DNA of 64,000 nucleotides, taken from assembly GCF_017916425.1 (NCBI RefSeq), contig NZ_JAFMSX010000002.1, forward strand, positions 1,048,413 to 1,112,412, read 5' to 3'. The notes under the pieces were generated by a model that was not told where the DNA came from, did no database searches, and worked only from the letters and a program-made list of their open reading frames with translations. Source of the DNA: Nocardioides sp. SYSU D00065. Its GTDB lineage: Bacteria > Actinomycetota > Actinomycetes > Propionibacteriales > Nocardioidaceae. Both the position numbers and the translations under genes were made by a program. This document shows positions 9,109 through 18,703 of this stretch, piece by piece (positions within the stretch are counted from its first letter, which is position 1; each line of letters starts with the position of its first letter).

Positions 9109-10067
9109 GACCAGCCCCGGCGCTCGGCGAGCCAGTCCCAGCACACCTCGCCCTGCCAGCGCTGGTGGTCGCGGATGTGGGGCGAGGTCGGCGGCACGGG
9201 CTGCAGGCACTGGGAGACGAAGTAGCCGACGTAGAGCGCGAGGTTGATGTCGAGCGCTTCCGGATCGACGTCGCGCAGCAGGCGCCGCGCCGCGATCACC
9301 CGGTCGACGTCGATCCCCTCACCGCGGGGGCTGATGAGGGCGGCGAACGAGTCGAACCAGGCGGCGCCGCGCACCGGCCAGTTCCAGTCGCAGATCCACG
9401 CACGCCCGTCGGGGTCGATGAGCACGTTGTCGGAGCGGATGTCGGTGTGCACGAGCGTGTCGCCGCCGACCACGTCGGCGTAGCGGCGCGCGAGCGCCTC
9501 CGCCTCGGCGAGGTGGCTGGGGTCGAGGTCCGGGCGCGCCTCGCGAATCGTCGCCCAGCCCTCGAGCAGCGGTGCGAAGTCCGCCTCGGCCGTGTCGAGG
9601 GCCAGCCCGGGAGGTGGTGGGGTGAGGGCGTCGGCCGCCTGCTCCAGCGCATCGAGCACCGCGTCGAGGTCGCCGGGCTCCCACGGCCGGCGCGGCGGGC
9701 GGGCGGCGACGTACTCGGTGCCGAGCACCACCCAGTCGTCGTCGAGGTGCCACAGCAGCCGCGGTGCGGGGACCGCTTCGGGCAGCGCGGCGAGCTTGCG
9801 CGCCTCCTCGCGATAGGAGTCGGCGAACATCCGCTGCGCCTTGACCGACGCCGCCTTCACGAAGTGCCGCGACCCGTCCTCGCAGACGAGCACCGAGGCG
9901 AAGCCGGGGGTGAAGCCGGTGGTCTGGGAGATCGCGGAGACCACGGGAGAGCCGCACCTGCGCTCGATGTAGGCCCGCAGCGCCGGCGGGAGGAACGCCC
10001 ACTCCAGCCGCCGGGCGGTCCGGTCGTGCGGGACGGGGTAGGGCGCGACGGGCGAGGACCGGGACAT
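9105..10067 (-). CDS. Phosphotransferase family protein (APH fold), paralog
   Basis: Protein of 320 aa, homologous to the downstream gene: both share an N-terminal ERRCGSPVV / EQELGSPVV block, a GxTPGFAS / GGMSPGCA block and the kinase core. Seen: SRHFVKAASVKA as nucleotide lysine region, LVHTDIRSDNVLI at 206-218 as catalytic loop, and ICDWNW as metal site. Start ATG at 10067 with GAAGGA 8 nt before it; an ATG 11 codons upstream has no such site. It overlaps its partner by 4 bp, so the two are probably translated together. The substrate cannot be read from the sequence; antibiotic resistance should not be assumed. Confidence 0.8.
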   Translation of the reverse strand: MSRSSPVAPYPVPHDRTARRLEWAFLPPALRAYIERRCGSPVVSAISQTTGFTPGFASVLVCEDGSRHFVKAASVKAQRMFADSYREEARKLAALPEAVPAPRLLWHLDDDWVVLGTEYVAARPPRRPWEPGDLDAVLDALEQAADALTPPPPGLALDTAEADFAPLLEGWATIREARPDLDPSHLAEAEALARRYADVVGGDTLVHTDIRSDNVLIDPDGRAWICDWNWPVRGAAWFDSFAALISPRGEGIDVDRVIAARRLLRDVDPEALDINLALYVGYFVSQCLQPVPPTSPHIRDHQRWQGEVCWDWLAERRGWS

Positions 10068-10150
10068 GGCCGCATCCTTCCCCACGCGGCACGCCGCCAC
10101 GAACCGATATCCGCTGGAGAGCAGTGGACGTGCGGCGGTACAACTGGCGC

Positions 10151-10678
10151 ATGCCAGAGCTCGTGCTGCCCACCTCGTCGGTCCGCGAGTCCTTCCTCGA
10201 GGCGATGGACGAGTTCGTCGCCGAGGGCGTGGAGATGAGCCAGACGGCGGCGTGGATCGACCGGTACGCGCCCGCCTGGACGGACCCCGGGGCGTTCGAG
10301 GCGTTCGTCGAGGCCGTGCGGGCCGACGCGCACGAGGAGTCCCCGCGGCCCGAGTGGCACGTGCCCTGCACGACCCTGTGGTGGGTCGACGGCAGCGACT
10401 ACCTGGGCCGGATCGCGATCCGGCACCGGCTCAACGACTTCCTGCTCGAGGTGGGCGGCCACATCGGCTACGACGTACGCCCCACGCGCCGGCGCGAGGG
10501 CCATGCCACCGCGATGCTGCGGGCAGCGCTGCCGTGGGCGGGCGAGCTCGGCATCGACCCGGCCCTGGTCACCTGCGACGTCGACAACCACGGGTCGGTC
10601 CGGGTGATCGAGTCGGCGGGCGGCGTGCTGGAGGACGTCCGCGGGGTCAAGCGTCGCTACTGGGTGCCGACGTCCTGA
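10151..10678 (+). CDS. GNAT family N-acetyltransferase
   Basis: Acetyl-CoA-dependent acetyltransferase of 175 aa. The acetyl-CoA-binding motif A is seen as IGYDVRPTRRREGHATAML, and the C-terminal part has VTCDVDNHGSVRVIESAGG, the motif typical of the subgroup annotated as GNAT acetyltransferases with unknown acceptors. ATG at 10151 is preferred to GTG at 10124 because the conserved part starts soon after it. The gene is divergent from the phosphotransferase pair and its 3' end overlaps the convergent EamA gene by 22 bp. Confidence 0.82.
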   Translation: MPELVLPTSSVRESFLEAMDEFVAEGVEMSQTAAWIDRYAPAWTDPGAFEAFVEAVRADAHEESPRPEWHVPCTTLWWVDGSDYLGRIAIRHRLNDFLLEVGGHIGYDVRPTRRREGHATAMLRAALPWAGELGIDPALVTCDVDNHGSVRVIESAGGVLEDVRGVKRRYWVPTS

Positions 10679-11577
10679 ACCGGCACCGGTGCCGCGCGGC
10701 TCCGGGTCGCGGCCGCCACACCGGCGACCGCGACGGCCAGTCCGAGGAGCTGGAGGGGCGACAGCGTCTCGTCGAGCACGAGCCAGGCGAGGACCGCCGT
10801 CACCGGCGGGCTGAGGAAGAACAGGCTGGCCGCCGCACCGGAGCCGCCGCGCAGCACCAGCAGCGACAGCAGGACGAGCCCCAGGATCGAGTTCACGATC
10901 GCGAGGAACAGGACCGCGACCAGCGCCTGCCGGCCGTCGGTGACCGGCCACGCGCCCTCGGTCGTCCAGCCGAGGACGAGCAGGGGAGGGGCGGACACGG
11001 CGAACTGCACCGCGGCGGACCAGAGCAGGTCGGGTTGCGCGCCGATCCAGCGCTGTCCCAGCGTGCCCAGGCTCAAGGTGAGCATGCTGAGGCACCCGAC
11101 CGCGACGGCGACCGGACCGCCCACGTGGTGCAGGTCCGAGCCGAGGACCAGCAGCACCCCGGCGACGCCGGCGACGAAGCCCGCCACCTGCACGACCGTG
11201 ACCCGCTCGCCGAGCAGCCCTGCGGCCAGCAGCGCGGTGAGGACCGGGCTCAGCGCGTGCAGCAGCGAGGCGAGCGTGGCGCCCAGCCCGAGGTCGAAGG
11301 CGACGTACATGAGGCCGAACTGCACCGCGTTCATCACCAGTCCGACGGCCGCCACCCGGCCCAAGGTCGCGCGGTCCATCCGGGTCGGCCGCCGCAGCGC
11401 CAACGCCAGCCCCGCGCCGAGCACTGCGGCCAGGACGAACCGCCAGCCGAGCACCGAGAACGGCGCCGCGGCGTGGACCGCAGCCGGCCCGGAGATGTAG
11501 CCCGACGACCACACCACCACGAACGCGGTCGCCGGGACGACGGGCAGGTGTCGCGCGGAGCCGCCCCGGGAGATCAC
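10657..11577 (-). CDS. EamA/DMT family transporter
   Basis: Integral membrane protein of 306 aa with about ten transmembrane helices arranged as two EamA repeats, the layout of drug/metabolite exporters. Helices are recognisable from FVVVWSSGYISGPAAV onward; the second repeat begins near 155. The substrate is unknown. Start GTG at 11577, 6 nt after TAGCGT (11589-11584). It is divergent from lepA, and its 3' end overlaps the GNAT gene by 22 bp on the opposite strand. Confidence 0.88.
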   Translation of the reverse strand: MISRGGSARHLPVVPATAFVVVWSSGYISGPAAVHAAAPFSVLGWRFVLAAVLGAGLALALRRPTRMDRATLGRVAAVGLVMNAVQFGLMYVAFDLGLGATLASLLHALSPVLTALLAAGLLGERVTVVQVAGFVAGVAGVLLVLGSDLHHVGGPVAVAVGCLSMLTLSLGTLGQRWIGAQPDLLWSAAVQFAVSAPPLLVLGWTTEGAWPVTDGRQALVAVLFLAIVNSILGLVLLSLLVLRGGSGAAASLFFLSPPVTAVLAWLVLDETLSPLQLLGLAVAVAGVAAATRSRAAPVPVQDVGTQ

Positions 11578-11686
11578 CGCTGCACGCTAGCGTCCGCACT
11601 GCGGGGGGAAGCGGCGAGGGTTCGGTGCGACCCGACGCGCATGGAAGAATGACCCGACCCCTCCGTCGTACTCCCGAAAGCAGTCC

Positions 11687-13561
<1,875 letters not shown>

Positions 13562-13566
13562 TAGCC

Positions 13567-14001
13567 GTGGACGAGCTGGCGCGCGCCGACGACGGGTCGT
13601 GGCGCATCGACCTGGTCGCCGTCGCCGCCGACGGCCCGCTGCCGACGCACCCCGGACGCCGGCGGCTGCTCACGGTGCTCGACGGACCCGTGCTCGGCCT
13701 GGAGGTCGACGGCGGGACGCAGGTGGTCGAGCCGCAGCGGCCCTACGACGTCGCCGCCGACGCGGTCGCGGCATCCGTGCCCGAGGGACCGGTCCGGGTG
13801 CTCGACGTCGTCGTGGACCCCGCAGCGGTCTCGCCCTACGTCACGGTCCTCGAGCTCGGCCGCGGCTCGACCCTGCCGCTCGCCGACGACCAGCTGGCGT
13901 ACGTCCTCAAGGGCGAGGGTGCCGACGGTCTGGTCAGCGGCCCCGGCGAGGTCGCCGGCCGGTGCACGGTCGCGGTTGTCACCCTGGAGCGCGTCAGCTG
14001 A
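13567..14001 (+). CDS. HutD/Ves-like cupin-type protein
   Basis: Protein of 144 aa, which I assign to the HutD/Ves family of cupin-like proteins from its length and layout (ITVLDG-type opening RRLLTVLDGPVLGLEV, a central PYDVAADAV and the C-terminal DDQLAYVLKGEG). Members are linked to histidine use or are of unknown function; no catalytic residues are evident. The GTG start at 13567 is 5 bases after lepA, so they probably share a transcript. Its end overlaps the convergent gene by 8 bp. The assignment rests on pattern and is moderate. Confidence 0.55.
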   Translation: MDELARADDGSWRIDLVAVAADGPLPTHPGRRRLLTVLDGPVLGLEVDGGTQVVEPQRPYDVAADAVAASVPEGPVRVLDVVVDPAAVSPYVTVLELGRGSTLPLADDQLAYVLKGEGADGLVSGPGEVAGRCTVAVVTLERVS

Positions 14002-14581
14002 CCGTCCCGGGCGACCACTGCGGGTCGCGACCCAGCCGGGCGAGCAGCCGGTCGGTGGTCGAGGCGTCCGCGGGGACCTCGAGCGGACCTGCGCAGATCC
14101 CCTCGGCGTACAGCGTGTCGCCCCAGCCGTCCGCGGTCGCGTGCAGCGCGGCGGCCTCCTCCTCGCTGACCGTCCAGGGCTGGCCGGTGGCGCGTGCGAC
14201 GTCCGAGCCGTGCACGACGAGGTCCCAGCCGTAGAAGTCGGCCATGGTCGCCGCGATCGTCGTCGGGCCGAACCAGCCGTCGTACTCCCGGGCCCCCACC
14301 CCGCCCTCGGTGAGGAGGGAGGTCACGTGGTCGCGCTGGCGCCGCCACGCGGCGGCCGGGTCGTCGAGGTCGGGCTCCGGACCGGCGTCGAGGTCCTGGC
14401 GCTGGAGGAACTCCCGCTGGGTCTCCACCACGTGGCGCACGACGTCGCGTGCCGACCACCCGGCGCAGGGGGACGGGGCGTCCCACGAGCCGACGACGGC
14501 GTCGACGACCTCCGTGAAGCGCTCGGCGCGCGAGGTGAAGAGGGACAGGTCGTGGTCGGGGTCGCGGCTCGTCTGTGTCAT
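13994..14581 (-). CDS. TIGR03086/maleylpyruvate-isomerase-type DinB-like protein
   Basis: Protein of 195 aa of the mycothiol-dependent DinB-like superfamily, abundant in actinobacteria. Seen: SPCAGWSARDVVRHVVETQ (about 34-52), which holds the first His ligand of the family's metal site, and FYGWDLVVHGSDVARATGQ, which holds the second His region. The exact reaction is unknown; relatives include maleylpyruvate isomerase and thiol transferases. ATG at 14581 was taken as start. The gene is divergent from an AraC-type regulator that begins about 50 bp away, which may control it. Confidence 0.75.
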   Translation of the reverse strand: MTQTSRDPDHDLSLFTSRAERFTEVVDAVVGSWDAPSPCAGWSARDVVRHVVETQREFLQRQDLDAGPEPDLDDPAAAWRRQRDHVTSLLTEGGVGAREYDGWFGPTTIAATMADFYGWDLVVHGSDVARATGQPWTVSEEEAAALHATADGWGDTLYAEGICAGPLEVPADASTTDRLLARLGRDPQWSPGTVS

Positions 14582-14632
14582 GACCCCACGCTCGCAGGGA
14601 TGGCGTCGGTGGCTCTTGGAATAATCCGACAG

Positions 14633-15484
14633 GTGACGACCCCGGGGGACCTCCGTCCGGTCGACCCCGTCGACCGAGCCCATCTCACGGGGCTGAGCCG
14701 GCCCTCGCCGCCCATCCACCGCTACGCGCCGTCCGAGCACCTCGCCGACCTGGTCGAGCGCTACTGGATCCCGGTGTGGTCGCTGGCCGAGCCGTCCACC
14801 CAGAGCACCCTGCAGCACCCGGTGTGCCTGGTCGTGGTCAGCAACAGCTACGCCCGGCTGTACGGCGTCGCCCGCGGCCGGTCCAGCGTCACGCTGGAGG
14901 GCGACGGCTACGCCGTCGGCGCCCTGCTCACGCCCGCGGCCGGCCGGTTGGTGCTGGGGCGCTCGGTGGCCACGCTGACCGACCGGTGGACCGACCTGAC
15001 CGACGTCCTGCCGCCGCGCCACGCCGCCCTGGTCGACGAGGTCCGCGCGGCCATGGACCGGGATCCCCGCGACCCGGCCGCCCACGCCGCCGCTGTCGCT
15101 CGCGTCGAGCGCTGGCTGGAGTCGCTGCTCCCGGTCGACGAGCAGGGGCTGCTCGTCAACCGCCTCGTCACGTGGCTGCGCGAGCACCCCGAGGTCACCC
15201 GCGTCGGTGAGGTGGCCCGCGAGGTGGGTCTGTCCGAGCGCAGCCTGCAGCGGCTGGTGGAGCAGCGCCTGGGGCTGAGCCCCAAGTGGCTGGTGCAGCG
15301 TCGCCGGCTGCACGACGCCGTCGAGGCGCTCAAGGACGGCACGACCGCCCTCGCCGACATGGCCGCGGAGCTCGGCTACACCGACCAGTCCCACTTCACC
15401 CGCGACTTCCGCACGGTCACGGGCATGACCCCCGGAGAGTTCCTCCGCGACCAGCCGGGCGGCGCGCCGTCAACCCTGGGTTGA
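14633..15484 (+). CDS. AraC family transcriptional regulator
   Basis: DNA-binding regulator of 283 aa. The N-terminal half looks like the DUF6597 type of ligand domain (PSEHLADLVERYWIPVW), and the C-terminal half carries two helix-turn-helix units: VARVGEVAREVGLSERSLQR-type near 195-215 and DMAAELGYTDQSHFTRDFR near 243-262. GTG at 14633 is used; ATG at 14600 is in frame and possible. Divergent from the TIGR03086-like gene, a common layout for an adjacent target. Confidence 0.85.
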   Translation: MTTPGDLRPVDPVDRAHLTGLSRPSPPIHRYAPSEHLADLVERYWIPVWSLAEPSTQSTLQHPVCLVVVSNSYARLYGVARGRSSVTLEGDGYAVGALLTPAAGRLVLGRSVATLTDRWTDLTDVLPPRHAALVDEVRAAMDRDPRDPAAHAAAVARVERWLESLLPVDEQGLLVNRLVTWLREHPEVTRVGEVAREVGLSERSLQRLVEQRLGLSPKWLVQRRRLHDAVEALKDGTTALADMAAELGYTDQSHFTRDFRTVTGMTPGEFLRDQPGGAPSTLG

Positions 15485-15515
15485 CACCTCGCCGTTCCTG
15501 GCCCAGCCTGGAGAC

Positions 15516-15863
15516 ATGTCGAACACGCTCGGACACCTGCTCACCGCCGCGGTCGTCACCCTCGTCGTCGGCACCGTGTCCGGCGGCGGATGGGCGTACT
15601 ACCTGGTGGGAGCCGTCCTGGCCCTCTCCCTGTGGGCCATGCTCCTCGCCGGCTCCTACGCCAGCGCCACACGCGACGGTGGCGCCGGGCGGACCTCCGC
15701 ACGCCAGTACGCCGTCGCCGCCGCCGTCGCGCTCGTGCTGGGCTCCGCGATGTACGTCGTCGGTGACGGCGGGTCGTGGTGGGCGGTCGGCTTCATCTTC
15801 GCCGGCGCGCTCGTGCCCGCGACTGCCGCCGCCACGCGGGACCGGACCGGCGACGGTGCCTGA
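15516..15863 (+). CDS. Small membrane protein, unknown function
   Basis: Protein of 115 aa with about four hydrophobic stretches: LLTAAVVTLVVGTVSGGG, AYYLVGAVLALSLWAMLLAG, QYAVAAAVALVLGSAMYVV and WWAVGFIFAGALVPA. I do not recognise the family. A TTGACA hexamer at 15482-15487 overlaps the end of the AraC gene and could be its -35. The stop overlaps the start of the next gene by 8 bp, so the two are probably translated together. Confidence 0.7.
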   Translation: MSNTLGHLLTAAVVTLVVGTVSGGGWAYYLVGAVLALSLWAMLLAGSYASATRDGGAGRTSARQYAVAAAVALVLGSAMYVVGDGGSWWAVGFIFAGALVPATAAATRDRTGDGA

Positions 15864-16434
15864 GCCCCACGACCCGCTGGACCGTGTGCGCGCGGCGCTC
15901 ACCGCGCTCCACCTGGCCGAGCGCGCGCTGACCGACGAGGTGCGCCGGGCGCACGCAGCCGGGCACAGCTGGGCCGCCCTCGGGTCGGTCCTCGGCACGA
16001 CGCGGCAGGCTGCCTTCAAGCGCTTCGGGACTCCGCGCGACCCCCGAACGGGATCCGCGATGACTCCGACGGACCCCGCCGACGTGGTCGCGACCACCGA
16101 GCGGGTCTTCGCGCTCCTCGACGCCGGCCGCTACGACGAGCTGCGTGCGCTGATGCCCGACGACGTGGCGCGCGTGCTGACCCGTGCCGTCGTGCTCGAC
16201 ACCTGGGCACGGGCGGTCGCCGACACCGGCAACCTCGTCCGCTGCGAGGGAACCGTCGTGGAGCTGCCCGGCGGGGAGGTCGCGCCTGCGGGCCCGCTCC
16301 TCGGCACCGTCGTCGGGGGCACCACGCTGGTGTGCGAGGCGGGCGAGTGGCACGGACGCGTGGCTCTGGGACAGGACGGACGCCTGCTGGGCCTGCTCGT
16401 CGCGCCACCCGGCGCGACCGGGCTGGCGTTCTGA
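15856..16434 (+). CDS. HTH plus DUF3887-like domain protein
   Basis: Protein of 192 aa with two parts. Residues about 10-55 form a helix-turn-helix (AGHSWAALGSVLGTTRQAAFKRFG), as found before DUF3887 in many actinobacteria. Residues about 75-190 match the DUF3887/SnoaL-like layout (VFALLDAGRYDELRALMPDDV). The role is unknown; a regulator sensing a small ligand is a guess. GTG at 15856 lies inside the preceding gene, giving an 8-bp overlap. Confidence 0.7.
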   Translation: MPEPHDPLDRVRAALTALHLAERALTDEVRRAHAAGHSWAALGSVLGTTRQAAFKRFGTPRDPRTGSAMTPTDPADVVATTERVFALLDAGRYDELRALMPDDVARVLTRAVVLDTWARAVADTGNLVRCEGTVVELPGGEVAPAGPLLGTVVGGTTLVCEAGEWHGRVALGQDGRLLGLLVAPPGATGLAF

Positions 16435-16451
16435 GTCCCTTCATGCCGTGC

Positions 16452-17543
16452 TCACGCGGTGTCCCGGGTGAGGCTCACCGTCGTCACGGTGATGTCGAGC
16501 GCCGCCTCGAGGGCGGCGACCGGCTCGTCCAGCTCGGCTGAGCGCGGCCGCCGGGTGCCTGCGAACCAGGTGACCTCGAGCGGCCGGCGCCGCGCCGTGC
16601 CGGCGGCGCGCCACCATCCGCCGATCCGTCCGTCCACCAGCAGCGGCGGCAGCAGCATCCCGTTGGCCTGGTTCCACAGCCGGCGGTGGTGCTCGGGTGC
16701 CACGAACCGGTCCCGGGCACGCGGGTCGTAGCCGCAGAGCAGCGCGTCGAACTCCGGCAGCAGGCGTACGCCGGGCAGCTCGCGCGGCGGCGGGGCACCG
16801 GGCAGGTCGACGTAGGTCCGCCCGTCGGGGCCTTCCTCCGCGACCAGGCCGAGGTCCGACAGGGCCTCGTCCACGACGCGGAGGCCCATCCCGGACCACC
16901 ACGCGATGTCGTGCCGCGACGCCGGCCCGTGCGCGGCGAGGTGGAGCCGCACCACGTCGGCGGCCGTCGCCGAGCCGGCCCGGTCGAAGGTGGCGTAGAC
17001 CGGCGCGCCCTGCCCCTCCCAGCGCTCCCCGGAGGCCGGGCGGGGCACCAGGCCGCCGTGGCCGAGGGCGAGAGAGCGCCCGGGGCCGGTCTCGGCGGCC
17101 CGCCGGGCGCCGGGGGCGTGCTCGTCCACCCAGGCGAGCAGGTGCTCGCGCAGCTCCTCCGGCGTTCGCCACCGGCGGGCGTAGTCCTCGATCGAGAGCC
17201 AGAGCCGTGCCAGCTCGGCGTCGGAGACGCCCAGCATCCTCGCCCAGCGCCGGTGCTGCCCGAGGCGCGTCGCCTCGGCGAGCACGGTGTAGCCGCGCCG
17301 GCTCGCGGTGTGGACGGTGCCGCGGATCGTGCTGCCGCGCACGATCGCGCCGTCGGCGTACGCCGCGCTGATCGCCGCGTGGCTGGTGCCGGGGAAGCGG
17401 GCGCCGAGGCCGAGAAACGCCGAGCGGGCGGTCTGGGTCTGCACGGCGCCGATCGCGTCGACGGCGGCCGCCACGTCACCGGCGGGGCTCGGGAACTGCC
17501 TCGCCAGCGCCGCCCCCGCCAGGTCCTCCCACCGCAGGACCAT
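16452..17543 (-). CDS. Winged helix DNA-binding domain protein (HTH_42/YcaQ-like)
   Basis: Protein of 363 aa of the winged-helix HTH_42 family. Seen: the N-terminal VQTQTARSAFLGLGAR block, GTVHTASRRGYTVL, AHGPASRHDIAWWSG and the C-terminal LLVDGRIGGWWR and EVTWFAG. Relatives include AlkX/YcaQ, a DNA glycosylase for interstrand crosslinks and alkylated bases, but the plain HTH_42 group in actinobacteria has not generally been assigned. The YcaQ-type catalytic QxQ motif is suggested by the QTQ at about residue 36. Start ATG at 17543. Confidence 0.75.
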   Translation of the reverse strand: MVLRWEDLAGAALARQFPSPAGDVAAAVDAIGAVQTQTARSAFLGLGARFPGTSHAAISAAYADGAIVRGSTIRGTVHTASRRGYTVLAEATRLGQHRRWARMLGVSDAELARLWLSIEDYARRWRTPEELREHLLAWVDEHAPGARRAAETGPGRSLALGHGGLVPRPASGERWEGQGAPVYATFDRAGSATAADVVRLHLAAHGPASRHDIAWWSGMGLRVVDEALSDLGLVAEEGPDGRTYVDLPGAPPPRELPGVRLLPEFDALLCGYDPRARDRFVAPEHHRRLWNQANGMLLPPLLVDGRIGGWWRAAGTARRRPLEVTWFAGTRRPRSAELDEPVAALEAALDITVTTVSLTRDTA

Positions 17544-17616
17544 GCCTCAGCCGCCCGTCGGGCTGGGAGACCGCGCCTGCCGCCGCTCGCTCATGGCGGC
17601 AGCCTAGGCTCGCGGC

Positions 17617-18552
17617 ATGCCGGTCATCATCCCGCACGACCTGTCCCTGCAGCGGGAGCGCGGCGAGGAGTGGGCGCGCTGGCTGGACGGGCTCCCGAGG
17701 CTGGCCGCCGACCTCCTGCAGGAGTGGCGGCTGACCCCGAGCGCGCCCGCGCTGCACGGCTCCTGCTCGCTCGTGGTGCCGGTCATCGACGCCGACGGGG
17801 TGGCCGCGGTGCTCAAGATGGCGTTCGACGGCGACGACGAGTCGCTCCACGAGGGGCTGGCGCTGCAGCGCTGGGGAGGCCACGGCGCGGTACGCCTCCT
17901 GCGCGCCGACCCGCGCCGGCGTGCGCTGCTGCTGGCGTGGCTGCCGGGTCCGGACCTCGGCGACATGTGGGACGTCGAGGCCTGCGAGGTGGTGGGCGGT
18001 CTCTACGAGAGCCTCCACGTGCCGGCGCTGCCGCAGCTGGCGAGCGTGGCGTCGTACGTCGGGCGCTGGCTGCGTGAGCTCGACGAGCTCGGGCGTGACC
18101 TGCCCATCCCGCGCCGCTACGTCGAGCAGGCGCTCTCGACCGGTGCGGACCTGCTCGCCGACGGCGGGGCGGCATCGGTGGTGGTGCACGGAGACCTGCA
18201 CTACGCCAACGTGCTGGCCGACGCGACGGGGGAGTGGGTGGCCATCGACCCCAAGCCGATGAGCGGCGACCCGCACTACGAGCCGGCGCCGATGCTCTGG
18301 AACCGGATGGAGGAGCTGAGCGGGCCGGGGGCGTCGGGCTCGGTGCGCGACGGCCTGCGCCGGCGGTTCCACGCGCTGGTCGACGCCGCCGGCCTCGACG
18401 AGGCTCGCGCGCGCGACTGGGTGGTCGTACGGATGGTCCTCAACGCCGGGTGGACGGTGCAGGACGCGCGGGCGGCGGGTCGGGGGCCGACGCCGGAGGA
18501 GCAGGACTGGATCACCCGCTGCATCGCGATCACCAAGGCCGTCCAGGACTGA
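17617..18552 (+). CDS. APH(6)-like/hydroxyurea phosphotransferase family protein
   Basis: Kinase-fold protein of 311 aa of the aminoglycoside/hydroxyurea antibiotic resistance kinase family. Seen: GSCSLVVPV and AAVLKMAF as nucleotide-binding elements, LLLAWLPGPDL, the catalytic VVVHGDLHYANVL at about 188-200 and AIDPKPMSGD. These match streptomycin 6-phosphotransferase relatives, but chromosomal members in soil actinobacteria often have no proven antibiotic substrate. ATG at 17617 lies 6 nt after TAGGCT (17605-17610). Unrelated in detail to the tandem pair at 8164-10067. Confidence 0.85.
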   Translation: MPVIIPHDLSLQRERGEEWARWLDGLPRLAADLLQEWRLTPSAPALHGSCSLVVPVIDADGVAAVLKMAFDGDDESLHEGLALQRWGGHGAVRLLRADPRRRALLLAWLPGPDLGDMWDVEACEVVGGLYESLHVPALPQLASVASYVGRWLRELDELGRDLPIPRRYVEQALSTGADLLADGGAASVVVHGDLHYANVLADATGEWVAIDPKPMSGDPHYEPAPMLWNRMEELSGPGASGSVRDGLRRRFHALVDAAGLDEARARDWVVVRMVLNAGWTVQDARAAGRGPTPEEQDWITRCIAITKAVQD

Positions 18553-18602
18553 GAGCGCGACCGGTGGCGGCGCGCGACGGCCGAGCCAATCGGCGCGTTC
18601 CC

Positions 18603-18632
18603 TACCGCACGGTAAACCCAGTGATCTAGGTT
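18603..18632 (+). promoter_or_regulatory. Candidate TetR-type operator and -10 of fadD
   Basis: TACCG-CA-CGGTA at 18603-18614 is a symmetric half-site pair in the -35 area of a TAGGTT -10 box (18627-18632). TetR-type repressors of lipid genes in actinobacteria bind similar TACCG..CGGTA sites. Downstream in the leader a perfect 7-bp hairpin, GCCATAC-CGCT-GTATGGC, spans 18649-18666. No binding evidence exists here. Confidence 0.4.
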
Positions 18633-18703
18633 ACAGCCCAAGTCAGCAGCCATACCGCTGTATGGCGCGCAGCGTTCCGCTACGACGAATGAGTAGGTAC
18701 CAG

